This document shows, piece after piece, positions 26,322 through 35,397 of a stretch of 64,000 nt of DNA (within the stretch, counting starts at the first letter, position 1; the number at the start of each line of letters is the position of its first letter). Source of the DNA: Larkinella punicea (GTDB lineage: Bacteria; Bacteroidota; Bacteroidia; Cytophagales; Spirosomataceae); contig NZ_QOWE01000015.1 of NCBI RefSeq assembly GCF_003334855.1, positions 151,159-215,158 on the forward strand. Reading direction: 5' to 3'. Made by a program: the position numbers and the translations under genes. The notes below the pieces were generated by a model, which ran no database searches, was not told the DNA's origin, and was given only the letters and a program-made list of their open reading frames with translations.

Positions 26322-29228
26322 TCAATTCGTTCCGCCGGATTCTCTCAGAATCTCCACCCAGCCTTTGTAGATTTCCTCGGGTGCCGCGCAATTCAGCCGC
26401 GTGAATTTCACCCGAATCTGGTAATAATATAAACCGCCCGGCAATTCCTGACCGCGGCTGTTGGTACCGTTCCAGGTCAGAGCACCATCGACGCTGTTGT
26501 TCTGATAGACTTGCCCACCCCACCGGTTTACAATAATCAATTCGGCCGACTCCACAAACCGGGGGCATTGCATAGGCTGAAACTCGTCATTTTTGCCATC
26601 GCCATTGGGCGTAAAGACATTGGGCATCATCAGATACGGGCAATTGTCCTTACAAACCCGGTTGGAAGCCACACTTTCCTGACCACTCCGACTCACCGCC
26701 CGGACTTCGTAACAGCCCGCAAAGGAAGTCAGATTTTCGTGCCGATAGGTCATCGTAGGCGCGTTCACCGACGCCAGTAAAACCAACTCCTGGCCTTCGC
26801 AAGGCGCATAATAGATATTGTATTTGACCACGTTTTGGTCACATTCGCCCGTTGTCGGCCTTTGCCACGTTAACGTGTTGGCAAAGGTTGTCTGATTGCA
26901 GAACGCTTCGGGTGTCAGACTGGCGCAATTGAGCGTATCGATGGCCAACTGCGGGGGGCACGGTCTGGTCGTGTCAATAGGCATGGCACACACGCCCTGC
27001 GAGAAATTGTTCAGCAACATCGTCGTCAGCGGAGCCGAATAACGCCCTACGGTTTCCACCCGGTAACAATAATTGCTATCGACCGACATGGTCACGGGCT
27101 GAACGCCATCGGCCGCGTAGGTATCGGCTCCCTGATCGGTATACGTGTAGCTATTCGCCGTGGTAACCGGAACCACCGCCACCAGGTTGAACGGCCCGTT
27201 GGGGCCGGTTTTGCTGCGGTACACGCGGTGCTGCTGGTTGTCGTTGCTCCAGGGCACGTTGGCTTCCCAGGCAAGCTGAACGCGTCGCGTGCCGGGGGTT
27301 GCTGTCAGCCGGACCGAACTGGCGTTTTCCGTCGCATCGAGCCGCTGCAACTGGCCGGAAGCCGGGTCGGTGAAATAGAATTCGATGCGGTAGCGGTAGG
27401 CATTCGCCACGGTATTCAGCCCACGGTCGGTATACACTGTATCCGCAACACCAGGTTGCAGCGTGGTGCTGATGGCCGCAATCTGGGTAAAGTTGGTGCC
27501 CGTGAGACCGGTAGCCCGGAACAGACGGTACTGAAACGGGCCGGTGCCATCGTTGGGGTCGACACCGGGTGGGCGGGTCCAGCGAACCGTGACAACGCCC
27601 CGGGTATCGTAGGTACTGTCGACCGTAACGTGGGTAATCAGCGGCACCTGTTGGGGAAGCGTCACACAAACCTGCTCAGAAACCGCACTTTGGCCGTTGT
27701 TAGGACGCGGTAGAATAACCACAATCCGGTAGCTATACTGCACACCCCGCGATAGTCCCTGACTGGAATTGTTATCCGTAAACGTGGTTTGGTCGATCGG
27801 TACTTCGCCAATTTTCACATAACCGGTCGACGCCAGCAAACCGGCCTCGGTGCAGGGGTCGAGGATGAGGTTCTCACAGCCTTCCTTGCGATAAATAGCC
27901 ATTTGCGTATCCGACGGCAGCGACGAAACTCCGCAGGCATAGGCAGCCCAATTGAGAATGATGGCACGGCCGGCCGGATCCGTGGTTGGTCGGGCGGTCA
28001 GATTCTGGGGTTTGGGAGCATAAATCCTGATTCGGAACGATTCGAGTGTTGCCAGTTGAGTCTGACCCGCTCTTTGCGGGAAATCGACAACGCGGAAAAT
28101 GACATCGTACGGTTCGGCCCGGACGTGGGCGCAGTTGGTTTGCCAGCGAAAAGTCGATGTTGCGGGACTGTTCTGAACACCCGCTGGCGTCAGCGTAGCG
28201 GTCGGCGGAGCCACCAGTTGAACGGTGGCATTGTTGGGGCCTCTGTTAAAAGGCCCGCCATAACCGGTCAATTCCAGCCGGTTTCCGTCGGGATCGGTAG
28301 CCGTAATGGTCTGGTTGATGAGCGTTCCGGCCTCCACACAGAGATCTTCGGGCACCCTCAGTTCCGGACGTTTGTTGATCGAGGGCGTCACAATGATTTG
28401 AATATCCCGGACAATTTCGCCGATTTTGACACCATCCCGCCATTCTTCCACAATGAACGCAATGTTGTATTGCCCTACTTCGGCCGGAGCGTCCCAGCAC
28501 ACATCGCCGGTCAGGGCGTTGACTGTCAGGGTCGCCGGGCCGGTATTGGCTTCATTGACCCGATTGAGACCAATTGTCGTGGGGTCCGAATAACCGGCCA
28601 CAAAACCCAGGTCGCAGGAAGCATCGTCGGTCTCGTTTATTTTCCCGGAAGGCGTGTAAAGCCGGTAAGCCAGACTATCGCCGTCAGCATCGAAAGCCGC
28701 CGGGTTGTGGCACCATTTCTGGCCAACACGGGCCGAATCCAACGGGGGGTTCAACAAAACCGGGGTGCTGTTGAGCCCCAGATTGGCATTCACCACAATG
28801 GTGGTCCGCAGTTTAAAGCTGGTATTGATCGAAACAGGAATATTACGGGTTCCTTCGTTCCGGTTGACGATGGTGCAACTGATATCGTAGACACCGGGAC
28901 CCGAATAGGTATAGGTGGTTCGGTAAATGTTGATGGTGGTATTGGCATTGATGTTTCGGGTTTCAGCATCGACCCGGGGCACCCGGCGCATTTGCTGCCC
29001 AACGCCGAAACAGAAATTGACATCCCGTTGAGCAAGAGCGGCATCAAAGCCCCCGCCGGGGCCGCGTGTGACGTCGTAATAAACCGTTAAAGTGATTTCG
29101 TAGGTCAGCGACGTAGACGACACCCGCCGGGTCGTAATTTCACCCGCCCGAACGTGGGTGGCCAGCGCATCCGAAACCGCTGCCAGATTCAGCAATGCCC
29201 AGAAGATCAGAAGTAGATACCTTTTCAT
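26322..29228 (-). CDS. Type IX-sorted surface protein with gliding-type C-terminal domain
   Basis: 968-residue secreted protein. The signal peptide ends around DALATHV; the N-terminal region (HVRAGEITTRRVSSTSLTYE) resembles the first domain of large Bacteroidota surface proteins; the middle holds at least three fibronectin-III-like domains (for example TARPTTDPAGRAIILNWAAY, THVTVDSTYDTRGVVTVRW, LTATPGTRRVQLAWEA). The last roughly 90 residues, PNVFTPNGDGKNDEF to YYYQIRVKF, are the gliding-motility-associated C-terminal sorting domain (type B) read by the type IX secretion system. So it is displayed or released at the cell surface. The ligand is unknown. Confidence 0.92.
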   Translation of the reverse strand: MKRYLLLIFWALLNLAAVSDALATHVRAGEITTRRVSSTSLTYEITLTVYYDVTRGPGGGFDAALAQRDVNFCFGVGQQMRRVPRVDAETRNINANTTINIYRTTYTYSGPGVYDISCTIVNRNEGTRNIPVSINTSFKLRTTIVVNANLGLNSTPVLLNPPLDSARVGQKWCHNPAAFDADGDSLAYRLYTPSGKINETDDASCDLGFVAGYSDPTTIGLNRVNEANTGPATLTVNALTGDVCWDAPAEVGQYNIAFIVEEWRDGVKIGEIVRDIQIIVTPSINKRPELRVPEDLCVEAGTLINQTITATDPDGNRLELTGYGGPFNRGPNNATVQLVAPPTATLTPAGVQNSPATSTFRWQTNCAHVRAEPYDVIFRVVDFPQRAGQTQLATLESFRIRIYAPKPQNLTARPTTDPAGRAIILNWAAYACGVSSLPSDTQMAIYRKEGCENLILDPCTEAGLLASTGYVKIGEVPIDQTTFTDNNSSQGLSRGVQYSYRIVVILPRPNNGQSAVSEQVCVTLPQQVPLITHVTVDSTYDTRGVVTVRWTRPPGVDPNDGTGPFQYRLFRATGLTGTNFTQIAAISTTLQPGVADTVYTDRGLNTVANAYRYRIEFYFTDPASGQLQRLDATENASSVRLTATPGTRRVQLAWEANVPWSNDNQQHRVYRSKTGPNGPFNLVAVVPVTTANSYTYTDQGADTYAADGVQPVTMSVDSNYCYRVETVGRYSAPLTTMLLNNFSQGVCAMPIDTTRPCPPQLAIDTLNCASLTPEAFCNQTTFANTLTWQRPTTGECDQNVVKYNIYYAPCEGQELVLLASVNAPTMTYRHENLTSFAGCYEVRAVSRSGQESVASNRVCKDNCPYLMMPNVFTPNGDGKNDEFQPMQCPRFVESAELIIVNRWGGQVYQNNSVDGALTWNGTNSRGQELPGGLYYYQIRVKFTRLNCAAPEEIYKGWVEILRESGGTN

Positions 29229-29350
29229 AGAGCCCGTCGTATTTCATATAAACGGCTCATCATCTGGTTTTTGCATACCCATCCATCGCTTTTGCGTGAA
29301 AAAAAACGGCGGTGCTGCTTATATTGCGCTATAAAATTCAATTCCCAATC

Positions 29351-29656
29351 ATGGATACAACGATCGAAAAGGTTTATAAACGCATCCGGCAGCTCTGGAA
29401 CGATGAATTTGAGCTAAATCCCGGCCACCGGATTATTCAGTCGGTAGAGATGACTCCCGACGAGAAAATCGAGGTAGAACTGCTGGATTTTCGCTTCTCC
29501 TTAGCGGCTGAAAAAGATCACCTGACGGCTACCTTTGAATCAATACCGCATGTTGATGCTCCCTCGGCCGAGGACATGAAAGCCGTTGTCGTTCACGTAG
29601 CGGACCTGGTCAAAAACCTGACGGGTGATCTGCCGGTTGAAATTATTCCGGCCTGA
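29351..29656 (+). CDS. Small hypothetical protein
   Basis: 101 residues from ATG 29351 (an upstream in-frame start 13 codons earlier has no support). Acidic, mixed alpha/beta, no signal peptide or membrane segment, so presumably cytosolic. Motifs visible: KVYKRIRQLWNDEF at the N-terminus and SAEDMKAVVVHVADLVKNL, a probable amphipathic helix, near the C-terminus. I do not recognise a family. It is divergent from the surface-protein gene and converges with the repeat-protein gene; codon use looks like that of its neighbours, which supports a real gene. Confidence 0.65.
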   Translation: MDTTIEKVYKRIRQLWNDEFELNPGHRIIQSVEMTPDEKIEVELLDFRFSLAAEKDHLTATFESIPHVDAPSAEDMKAVVVHVADLVKNLTGDLPVEIIPA

Positions 29657-29766
29657 CGATTACGGTCTTTGGGCCTTTCTGGTTGCTTAAAAACCAATAG
29701 GGGTTTGGCATAAACGATCGACGAAAACCGTTTCTGCCAAACCCTTTGCAGGAGGTGTGGATGTTA

Positions 29767-31452
29767 TTAATTCGATACGCAGTTCCGAATCAACTGCCTG
29801 AACGCTTCGGCTACGTAGCGGCCTTTTTCAATGTCGCCAAGCTGAATTTTTACCGTGTGGACGTAGTCGGAAGGCTTTCCGTCTTTAAAGGTTTTCACCA
29901 GTTTTTCTTTGCCTTTGGTTACCAGACTGACGTAGACCGTTTTGCCGTCGACATCAAAGTTGGTGGCATCCGCATTCAGGTCTTTCAAAGCCAGGTCATA
30001 GACGAGTTCCGACACTTTCCGTCCGCCTTGTGCCACCGTCAGCTTCAGATCGCAGGTACCATTTTCGGCCGCCAGTGTATAAGTAACCGGCTCTTTTTCA
30101 CCGGATTCCTTGGGAAGCTGCTGCGAAATCCAGTCCAGCCGGGCTTGTTGACCAGCCGTTGGCACGGGGCTTTTCCGGGATTGCGCACACACCTGAACGG
30201 CTTTCTCAAACGCCTGTGACATGTATCGGACGTTCTCCAGGTTGTCGGACGCCAGTTCGATTTCGGACACATAATTTTGACGAACACCGTTCTTGGTATA
30301 CCCAATAAACCGGCGGTTGTCGCGCGTTTTCAGATCGATGGTGTAGAGTTCTTTATCGACACCCAGTTTGGCACCTTTCTCCGCCAGATCGGCCAGATTG
30401 AATTCATAGACTTCTTCGGTATTGTTTTTATTGTAGGTTTCGCGCCGGGTGTACGTACAGATGCAATCCGGTTTCAGGCTCTGCTCAATCGTGCGGTCGT
30501 TCGTTTTGGCCGGTTGGATGCTCGATTCCAGGTATTTCTGAGCAGCAGGCATCGCGGCAAAAACCGGCTTTTTTGATTCCAGTTGCTTGACAGCCAGCGG
30601 AATCAGCTTGCGCCAGGCGGCAGCCACATCCCGGATTTTGTCGGCATCGCCACTGATGATTTCAAACGTCTGAACGACGTTATCCAGTTTTCCGTCCTTC
30701 GCGTAGCCCATCAGCTTCTGTTTTTGCTGAACGACCAGCGACAGTTCAAATCGCTTGCCTTTTGATTCAATTTGCAGCCCTTCCAGCCCCAGATCACCGA
30801 GGTTAAACGAGAACGTTTCTGAAGAGGCCGATCCTTTTCCGCCCACTTCGCTCCGGCGGAAAACCGCCCGCAATGGATTATCAAAATCAAAGGTAAGCGC
30901 CTGTTCGTATTTGTCGGAACCGATGGCTTCGTTGCCAATGTTGGTTTTCAGCCACTGGCGCAAATCGTCCAGCGTCTCGGGCGTACGGGCGGGTTTATAC
31001 GATTTTTCAGCCGCCAGAATCGCCTTTTTCAACGACTCGACGAGTGCTTTGGCAATGTCCGGATTATCGGCGTAGAGTTTAACGCGGTCGGTCAGGTTTT
31101 TCAACTCGCCGTTTTCGCTGTAGCGGACAAATTTGCGGTGTTGTTTGGTATCGGCCAAAACCGCAATCACGTCTCGTTCAACCTTATACGTTACCGTTGA
31201 GACATCCAGATCCGATAGATTCAGAAAATACGTATTTTCATCGCCTTTGCCTTTATCGCTGGTTTTGGTCACCGAAAACGTCGCCCGGTAGTTGGGTTGC
31301 GATGCTTCAATTTTCTGAATAAACTGCGCATTCCCGGTTTTGACGGGTTTCAATTGGGTGGATACGCCGGAAAGCGGCCCGGTCATGAGGTCTTGGGCAT
31401 TGGCCGCGACACAAAAGGTGGCTGCCAACCAGAACAGTACTGGTTTTTTCAT
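29767..31452 (-). CDS. Periplasmic protein of four repeated modules, function unknown
   Basis: 561 residues with a clear signal peptide (cleavage after AANAQ, residue 20) and no membrane segment or lipobox. The mature protein consists of four copies of a module of about 100 residues, near residues 55-145, 180-290, 325-420 and 452-558. Each has a strand motif (YFLNLSDLD, FSFNLGDLG, YEFNLADLA, YDLALKDLN), then 25-30 residues later KFVRYSENG, KLMGYAKDG, RFIGYTKNG or KLVKTFKDG, and ends in a helix with a basic or aromatic pattern (ALVESLKKAI, AAAWRKLIPL, SQAFEKAVQV, AEAFRQLIRN). Short helical linkers join them. I recognise no family. It has its own promoter-like element (31504-31533). Confidence 0.9.
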   Translation of the reverse strand: MKKPVLFWLAATFCVAANAQDLMTGPLSGVSTQLKPVKTGNAQFIQKIEASQPNYRATFSVTKTSDKGKGDENTYFLNLSDLDVSTVTYKVERDVIAVLADTKQHRKFVRYSENGELKNLTDRVKLYADNPDIAKALVESLKKAILAAEKSYKPARTPETLDDLRQWLKTNIGNEAIGSDKYEQALTFDFDNPLRAVFRRSEVGGKGSASSETFSFNLGDLGLEGLQIESKGKRFELSLVVQQKQKLMGYAKDGKLDNVVQTFEIISGDADKIRDVAAAWRKLIPLAVKQLESKKPVFAAMPAAQKYLESSIQPAKTNDRTIEQSLKPDCICTYTRRETYNKNNTEEVYEFNLADLAEKGAKLGVDKELYTIDLKTRDNRRFIGYTKNGVRQNYVSEIELASDNLENVRYMSQAFEKAVQVCAQSRKSPVPTAGQQARLDWISQQLPKESGEKEPVTYTLAAENGTCDLKLTVAQGGRKVSELVYDLALKDLNADATNFDVDGKTVYVSLVTKGKEKLVKTFKDGKPSDYVHTVKIQLGDIEKGRYVAEAFRQLIRNCVSN

Positions 31453-31503
31453 GAGTGTTTAGCGGTATTTGTTGTTGGTATACCGGTTTTATAAACCGTT
31501 CGA

Positions 31504-31533
31504 CAAAGATAGGCGCGCGGGGACAGGCCGAAA
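31504..31533 (-). promoter_or_regulatory. Bacteroidota-type promoter of the repeat-protein gene
   Basis: On the minus strand TATCTTTG (31511-31504) matches the -7 consensus TAnnTTTG exactly, and TTT (31533-31531) stands 19 bases upstream where the consensus has TTG. The start codon follows about 50 bases later. Confidence 0.65.
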
Positions 31534-31598
31534 GCAGACAAATCAGCAAACGGAAGTTCAGCACGTTCAACTGCACATTTTGCTGACTGAATCGTAAA

Positions 31599-31640
31599 AC
31601 AGAAATGCCGCCGGGAACATCCTCCCGGCGGCATTTCTGT
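31599..31640 (-). terminator. Intrinsic terminator of lpdA
   Basis: A perfect 18-bp stem (31599-31616 with 31623-31640), a 6-base loop, and TTTTACGATT following on the minus strand. It lies 27 bp behind the lpdA stop. Confidence 0.85.
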
Positions 31641-31667
31641 AAAAAACTAAAACTCTATTTTCCTGAC

Positions 31668-33068
31668 TTAGAGGTGAATTGCTTCGCCGTAAGCCGCTTC
31701 CGTCGCATCCTTGATGGATTCCGAGATGGTCGGGTGGGGGTGAACTGCTTTCAGGATTTCATGCCCCGTGGTTTCCAACCGGCGGGCGACAACCACTTCA
31801 GCAATGATTTCAGTAACGTTATACCCGATGAAGTGAGCGCCCAACCACTCGCCGTATTTTTTATCGAAGATCACTTTCACAAAGCCTTCCGGCGCACCGG
31901 CGGCTTTGGCTTTTCCTGATGCCGACAACGGAAATTTTCCAACCAAAATGTCATAACCGGCTTCTTTGGCCGCAGCCTCCGTGTAGCCAACCGACGCGAT
32001 TTCCGGCGTACAGTACGTACAACCCGGAATGTTGTTGTAGTTCATCGGCTCGACATGATCGAGACCGGCGATTTTTTCCACGCAAATGATGCCTTCCGCT
32101 GAGGCAACGTGCGCCAGCGCCTGACCTTTTGTACAGTCACCGATGGCGTAATAACCGTCCACATTCGTGCGGTAAAAGTCGTCCGTGGTAATTTTACCCC
32201 GTTCAGTTTTGATCCCGGTTTCTTCCAGACCGATGTTTTCGATGTTAGCCACCACACCAGCCGCCGACAGCACTACTTCCACATCGAACGTTTTTTCGCC
32301 ATCCGGCGTCTTGACGTATACTTTGCTGAGTTTTCCGCTCGTATCGACTTTAGTTACTTCCGAGCTTGTATAAATATCAATGCCCAGTTTTTTGTAATTT
32401 TTAGCTAGTTCTTTCGAGATTTCCTCGTCTTCGACCGGCACAATGCGCGGCATAAATTCGACAATGGTCACTTTCGTGCCCATCGACGCGTAGACATAGG
32501 CAAACTCCACTCCAATAGCCCCTGAACCAATCACCAGCATCGATTCGGGTTGTTTTGTCAGTGACATCGCCTTGCGGTATTCGATCACCTTTTCACCATC
32601 GATCGGAACGGCGGGCAGGGCGCGGGCGCGGCCACCGGTGGCAATGATGATGTGTTTGGCTTCATATTCGGCGGTTTTACCGTCTTTATCCGTTACGTCG
32701 ATTTTCTTACCCGGTTTTACTTTTCCATTACCGAGCAGAACATCGATTTTATTTTTCTTCATCAGGAAGGTAACGCCCTTGCTCATGGAATCGGCCACAC
32801 CGCGGCTGCGTTGAATTACCGCACCAAAATCGGGTTTGGCTTCACCACTGATGGTAATACCGTATTTGTCCGCATGTTTGATGTATTCAAAAACCTGCGC
32901 GCTTTTCAACAAGGCTTTGGTTGGGATACAACCCCAGTTCAGGCAGATTCCACCCAGACTTTCGCGTTCGATAATGGCGGTTTTCATACCTAATTGCGAC
33001 GCGCGAATAGCAGCTACGTAGCCTCCGGGGCCGCTGCCAAGAACAATTACATCATATTGTGATGCCAT
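31668..33068 (-). CDS. lpdA: Dihydrolipoyl dehydrogenase (E3)
   Basis: FAD- and NAD-dependent disulfide oxidoreductase, the E3 of pyruvate, 2-oxoglutarate and branched-chain complexes and of glycine cleavage. 466 residues, the family norm. FAD motif VLGSGPGGYVAAIRA at 10-24, redox disulfide GGICLNWGCIPTKALL near 40-55, NAD-binding GSGAIGVEFAYVYASMG near 180, second FAD motif YAIGDCTKGQALAHVASAEG, and the C-terminal HPHPTISE His-Glu pair. No E1 or E2 gene is adjacent, so it probably serves several complexes. Confidence 0.97.
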   Translation of the reverse strand: MASQYDVIVLGSGPGGYVAAIRASQLGMKTAIIERESLGGICLNWGCIPTKALLKSAQVFEYIKHADKYGITISGEAKPDFGAVIQRSRGVADSMSKGVTFLMKKNKIDVLLGNGKVKPGKKIDVTDKDGKTAEYEAKHIIIATGGRARALPAVPIDGEKVIEYRKAMSLTKQPESMLVIGSGAIGVEFAYVYASMGTKVTIVEFMPRIVPVEDEEISKELAKNYKKLGIDIYTSSEVTKVDTSGKLSKVYVKTPDGEKTFDVEVVLSAAGVVANIENIGLEETGIKTERGKITTDDFYRTNVDGYYAIGDCTKGQALAHVASAEGIICVEKIAGLDHVEPMNYNNIPGCTYCTPEIASVGYTEAAAKEAGYDILVGKFPLSASGKAKAAGAPEGFVKVIFDKKYGEWLGAHFIGYNVTEIIAEVVVARRLETTGHEILKAVHPHPTISESIKDATEAAYGEAIHL

Positions 33069-33123
33069 AATTTGCGGAATGTTAATGAATAGTAGAATGA
33101 ACCGTAACTCTATCAGGGGAACG

Positions 33124-33131
33124 CAAAGTTA
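33124..33131 (-). promoter_or_regulatory. Candidate -7 element of lpdA
   Basis: On the minus strand TAACTTTG matches TAnnTTTG, 56 bases before the lpdA ATG. The position of the -33 element carries GTGG instead of TTG, so the match is partial. Confidence 0.45.
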
Positions 33132-33253
33132 GTTTGAAAAGTTGATTTACCACCTACTTCTACTCCGTCCCGGTTTTCAATCCTTACCTATTCCCGCATT
33201 ACTTTCCACAACCTTTCCCGTCTAAGGAGAAACCGCTTTGAAATCGTGCGTTC

Positions 33254-34111
33254 ATGTCACAGGATTACGATAAGATTTTTCGGGAAAATCTGGCAACAAT
33301 TATCTTACCTCTGGTTCGGAAAACCGTTGGCCTGAATCCGATAAGGCTCGAAAATCTGCCGGAAAAATTGCAGCGAACCGTCGAACGGATTCCCGACTTT
33401 TTAAAGAAAGTCGTCGATGTGGAGAATGATCCATACATTCTCCACATCGAGATTCAGACCACCGACACGCCGGATATGGTGTACCGGATGCTGGAATATG
33501 CCGCCATGATGCTGCGGAAGTACAAGTTACTGGTTCGGCAGTATGTGTTTTACATTGGTGAAGGCCACGCCCGAATGCCGGTTCAATTGGAAACCGGGAC
33601 CTTGCGGTATCAATTCACACTCGTCAATCTGAGCGAAATTCCGTATCAGCAATTTATCAATTCCGAAAAACCGGAAGAACTGATTCTGACGATTTTAGCG
33701 GATTTTCAGCAGGAAAAACCGCGTGAGATTATCAGCCAGATTTTACTGAATTTACATCAGTTAGCGCCCGATCATCTCCAGTTGGGCAAATTCATCAGGC
33801 AGTTGGAAATCTTGTCCCAACTCCGTAATTTTAATTCAATCGTTTCAGAAGAAGCAGAAACCATGGCACACGGATTCGACATCACCATTGACCGGCTTTA
33901 TATCAAAGGCCGGGAAGAAGGCATAAAAACCGGGATAAAAGAAGGTGTACGGGAAGGCATGGAGAATGGCGTTAAGATAGGCAAAGAACAGGCTCAACGG
34001 AAGTTGATTTTTTCTGCTCTTCGAAAAAATTTATTATCCACTGAACAGATCGCCGAACTACTCGATATTCCGATTGCCCTGGTCCTCGACGTCCAACAAA
34101 AAGGCATTTAA
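33254..34111 (+). CDS. Rpn-family (PD-(D/E)xK) nuclease homologue
   Basis: 285 residues of the Rpn / PDDEXK-type transposase-derived nuclease family, in which characterised members promote recombination or act in phage defence. The catalytic core is seen as ILHIEIQ (E-x-Q variant of E-x-K) after an acidic DVENDP segment, followed by MVYRMLEYAAMMLRKY, the standard helix. The C-terminus (about 220-285) is a Gly/Glu/Lys tail with repeats of GIKTGIKEGVREGMENG and a short terminal helix, also typical. A 15-bp perfect inverted repeat (33414-33450) sits exactly on the codons of the catalytic loop. No flanking transposon ends are visible. A terminator hairpin follows at 34134. Confidence 0.83.
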   Translation: MSQDYDKIFRENLATIILPLVRKTVGLNPIRLENLPEKLQRTVERIPDFLKKVVDVENDPYILHIEIQTTDTPDMVYRMLEYAAMMLRKYKLLVRQYVFYIGEGHARMPVQLETGTLRYQFTLVNLSEIPYQQFINSEKPEELILTILADFQQEKPREIISQILLNLHQLAPDHLQLGKFIRQLEILSQLRNFNSIVSEEAETMAHGFDITIDRLYIKGREEGIKTGIKEGVREGMENGVKIGKEQAQRKLIFSALRKNLLSTEQIAELLDIPIALVLDVQQKGI

Positions 34112-34133
34112 CCGGTTTTATCTCCACAATGGG

Positions 34134-34159
34134 AAGCGGATGATTTCATCCGCTTTTTT
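34134..34159 (+). terminator. Intrinsic terminator
   Basis: AAGCGGATGA (34134-34143) pairs with TCATCCGCTT (34146-34155), followed by TTTT. It ends the nuclease gene and separates it from the prfB promoter. Confidence 0.85.
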
Positions 34160-34189
34160 GTTGCGTTCGGATAGCGGTTTGCAAAATCG

Positions 34190-34197
34190 TATCTTTG
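34190..34197 (+). promoter_or_regulatory. -7 element of prfB
   Basis: TATCTTTG matches the Bacteroidota -7 consensus, 48 bp before the prfB ATG. The -33 region has TTC (34166-34168) at about the right spacing rather than TTG. Confidence 0.55.
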
Positions 34198-34244
34198 CAG
34201 GCTAATTACTGAGACATTCACCATTCAATTATTTTTTCACGCAT

Positions 34245-35322
34245 ATGACGACCGACCAATTAAAGGACGTGAGGGCCAGAGTAGAGGCCCTGAGGGGGTA
34301 TCTTTGACTACGATAGCAAAAAAGAACAACTCGCTGATTTAGAAGACCGAACAACGCAACCGGAGTTCTGGCAGGACGCCGAAGGTGCCGAGAAAACCAT
34401 GAAGCAGGTCCGCGCCCTGAAAGGCTGGACGGGCGGTTTTGAGCACGTCGACTCCTTAGTGGGCGACCTCGAAACGCTTTATGAATTCTACGAAGCCGGC
34501 GACGTTACGGAAGAAGAAGTTGACGCCGAGGGCGAAAAAGTAAAAGCCGCGCTCGACGATCTGGAGCTGAAGAAAATGCTCAGCAACGAGGAAGACCAGC
34601 TTAGTGCGGTGTTGGAAATCAACTCGGGCGCGGGCGGAACCGAAAGCCAGGACTGGGCCGATATGCTCTACCGAATGTACCTGATGTGGTCCGAAAAACA
34701 CGGCTACAAGGTGAAACAGGTAGATTATCAGCCCGGCGACGGTGCCGGTATCAAGTCGGCGACGCTGGAAGTGGACGGCCCACTGGCCTACGGTTTCCTG
34801 AAATCGGAAAACGGCGTTCACCGGCTCGTGCGGATTTCGCCGTACGACGCCAACGCCCGTCGGCATACGTCGTTTGCTTCCGTTTACGCCTATCCGCTCA
34901 TCGACGATTCGATTGAGATTGAAGTCAATCCGGCTGACATTGACTGGGATACGTTCCGGTCGGGTGGTGCTGGTGGTCAGAACGTTAACAAGGTCGAAAC
35001 CGCCGTACGGCTGCGTCACCGGCCCTCGGGTCTGATCATCGAATGCCAGCAGGAGCGGAGCCAGTTGCAGAACAAGGAAGTGGCGATGCGGCTGTTGAAA
35101 TCGAAACTGTACCAGATCGAAGTTGAAAAACGCAATGCGGCCCGCGCGGAAGTGGAAGCCAGCAAAAAGAAAATCGAGTGGGGCTCTCAAATCCGCAGTT
35201 ACGTCCTCGACGACCGCCGGGTGAAAGATCACCGCACCGGTTATCAGACATCCAATACCGATGCGGTTTTGAACGGCAACCTGGACGAATTCATCAAAGC
35301 GTATCTGCTCATGCAGGATTAA
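34245..35322 (+). CDS. prfB: Peptide chain release factor 2, programmed +1 frameshift
   Basis: Terminates translation at UGA and UAA. The gene is read as 34245-34304 joined to 34306-35322: after 20 codons a UGA (34305-34307) is met in the context AGG GGG TAT CTT TGA C, the classical RF2 autoregulatory frameshift site with a Shine-Dalgarno-like AGGGGG and a CTT slip codon. After the +1 shift the frame continues for 338 codons, giving 358 residues, a normal RF2 length. The peptidyl-hydrolase GGQ is at 34972-34980 in [19 protein letters not shown]. The codon-recognition tripeptide reads Ser-Pro-Tyr (34837-34845) in place of the usual Ser-Pro-Phe. Low RF2 favours the shift, so the gene controls its own level. 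Confidence 0.98.
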
Positions 35323-35343
35323 GTCTTTTTGGTTCCAACACCT

Positions 35344-35375
35344 TGTCCCCGATAGGCTCTGGCTTGTCGGGGACA
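35344..35375 (+). terminator. Candidate terminator of prfB
   Basis: TGTCCCCGA (35344-35352) and TCGGGGACA (35367-35375) form a 9-bp stem with a 14-base loop; the T-tract behind it (GTCGTTTATTGT) is weak. Confidence 0.6.
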
Positions 35376-35397
35376 GTCGTTTATTGTATGTTTGGCC

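Noticed and set aside
27789..29090. A 433-codon open frame opposite to the surface-protein gene
   Set aside because: Antisense to a well-supported type IX-sorted protein; no motifs, no own promoter.
33254..34111. Insertion sequence around the Rpn-type gene
   Set aside because: Although family members are often called transposases, I see no terminal inverted repeats or target duplication flanking the gene.
34245..34307. prfB as a pseudogene with an early stop
   Set aside because: The stop lies exactly in the known RF2 frameshift context and the remaining frame is intact.
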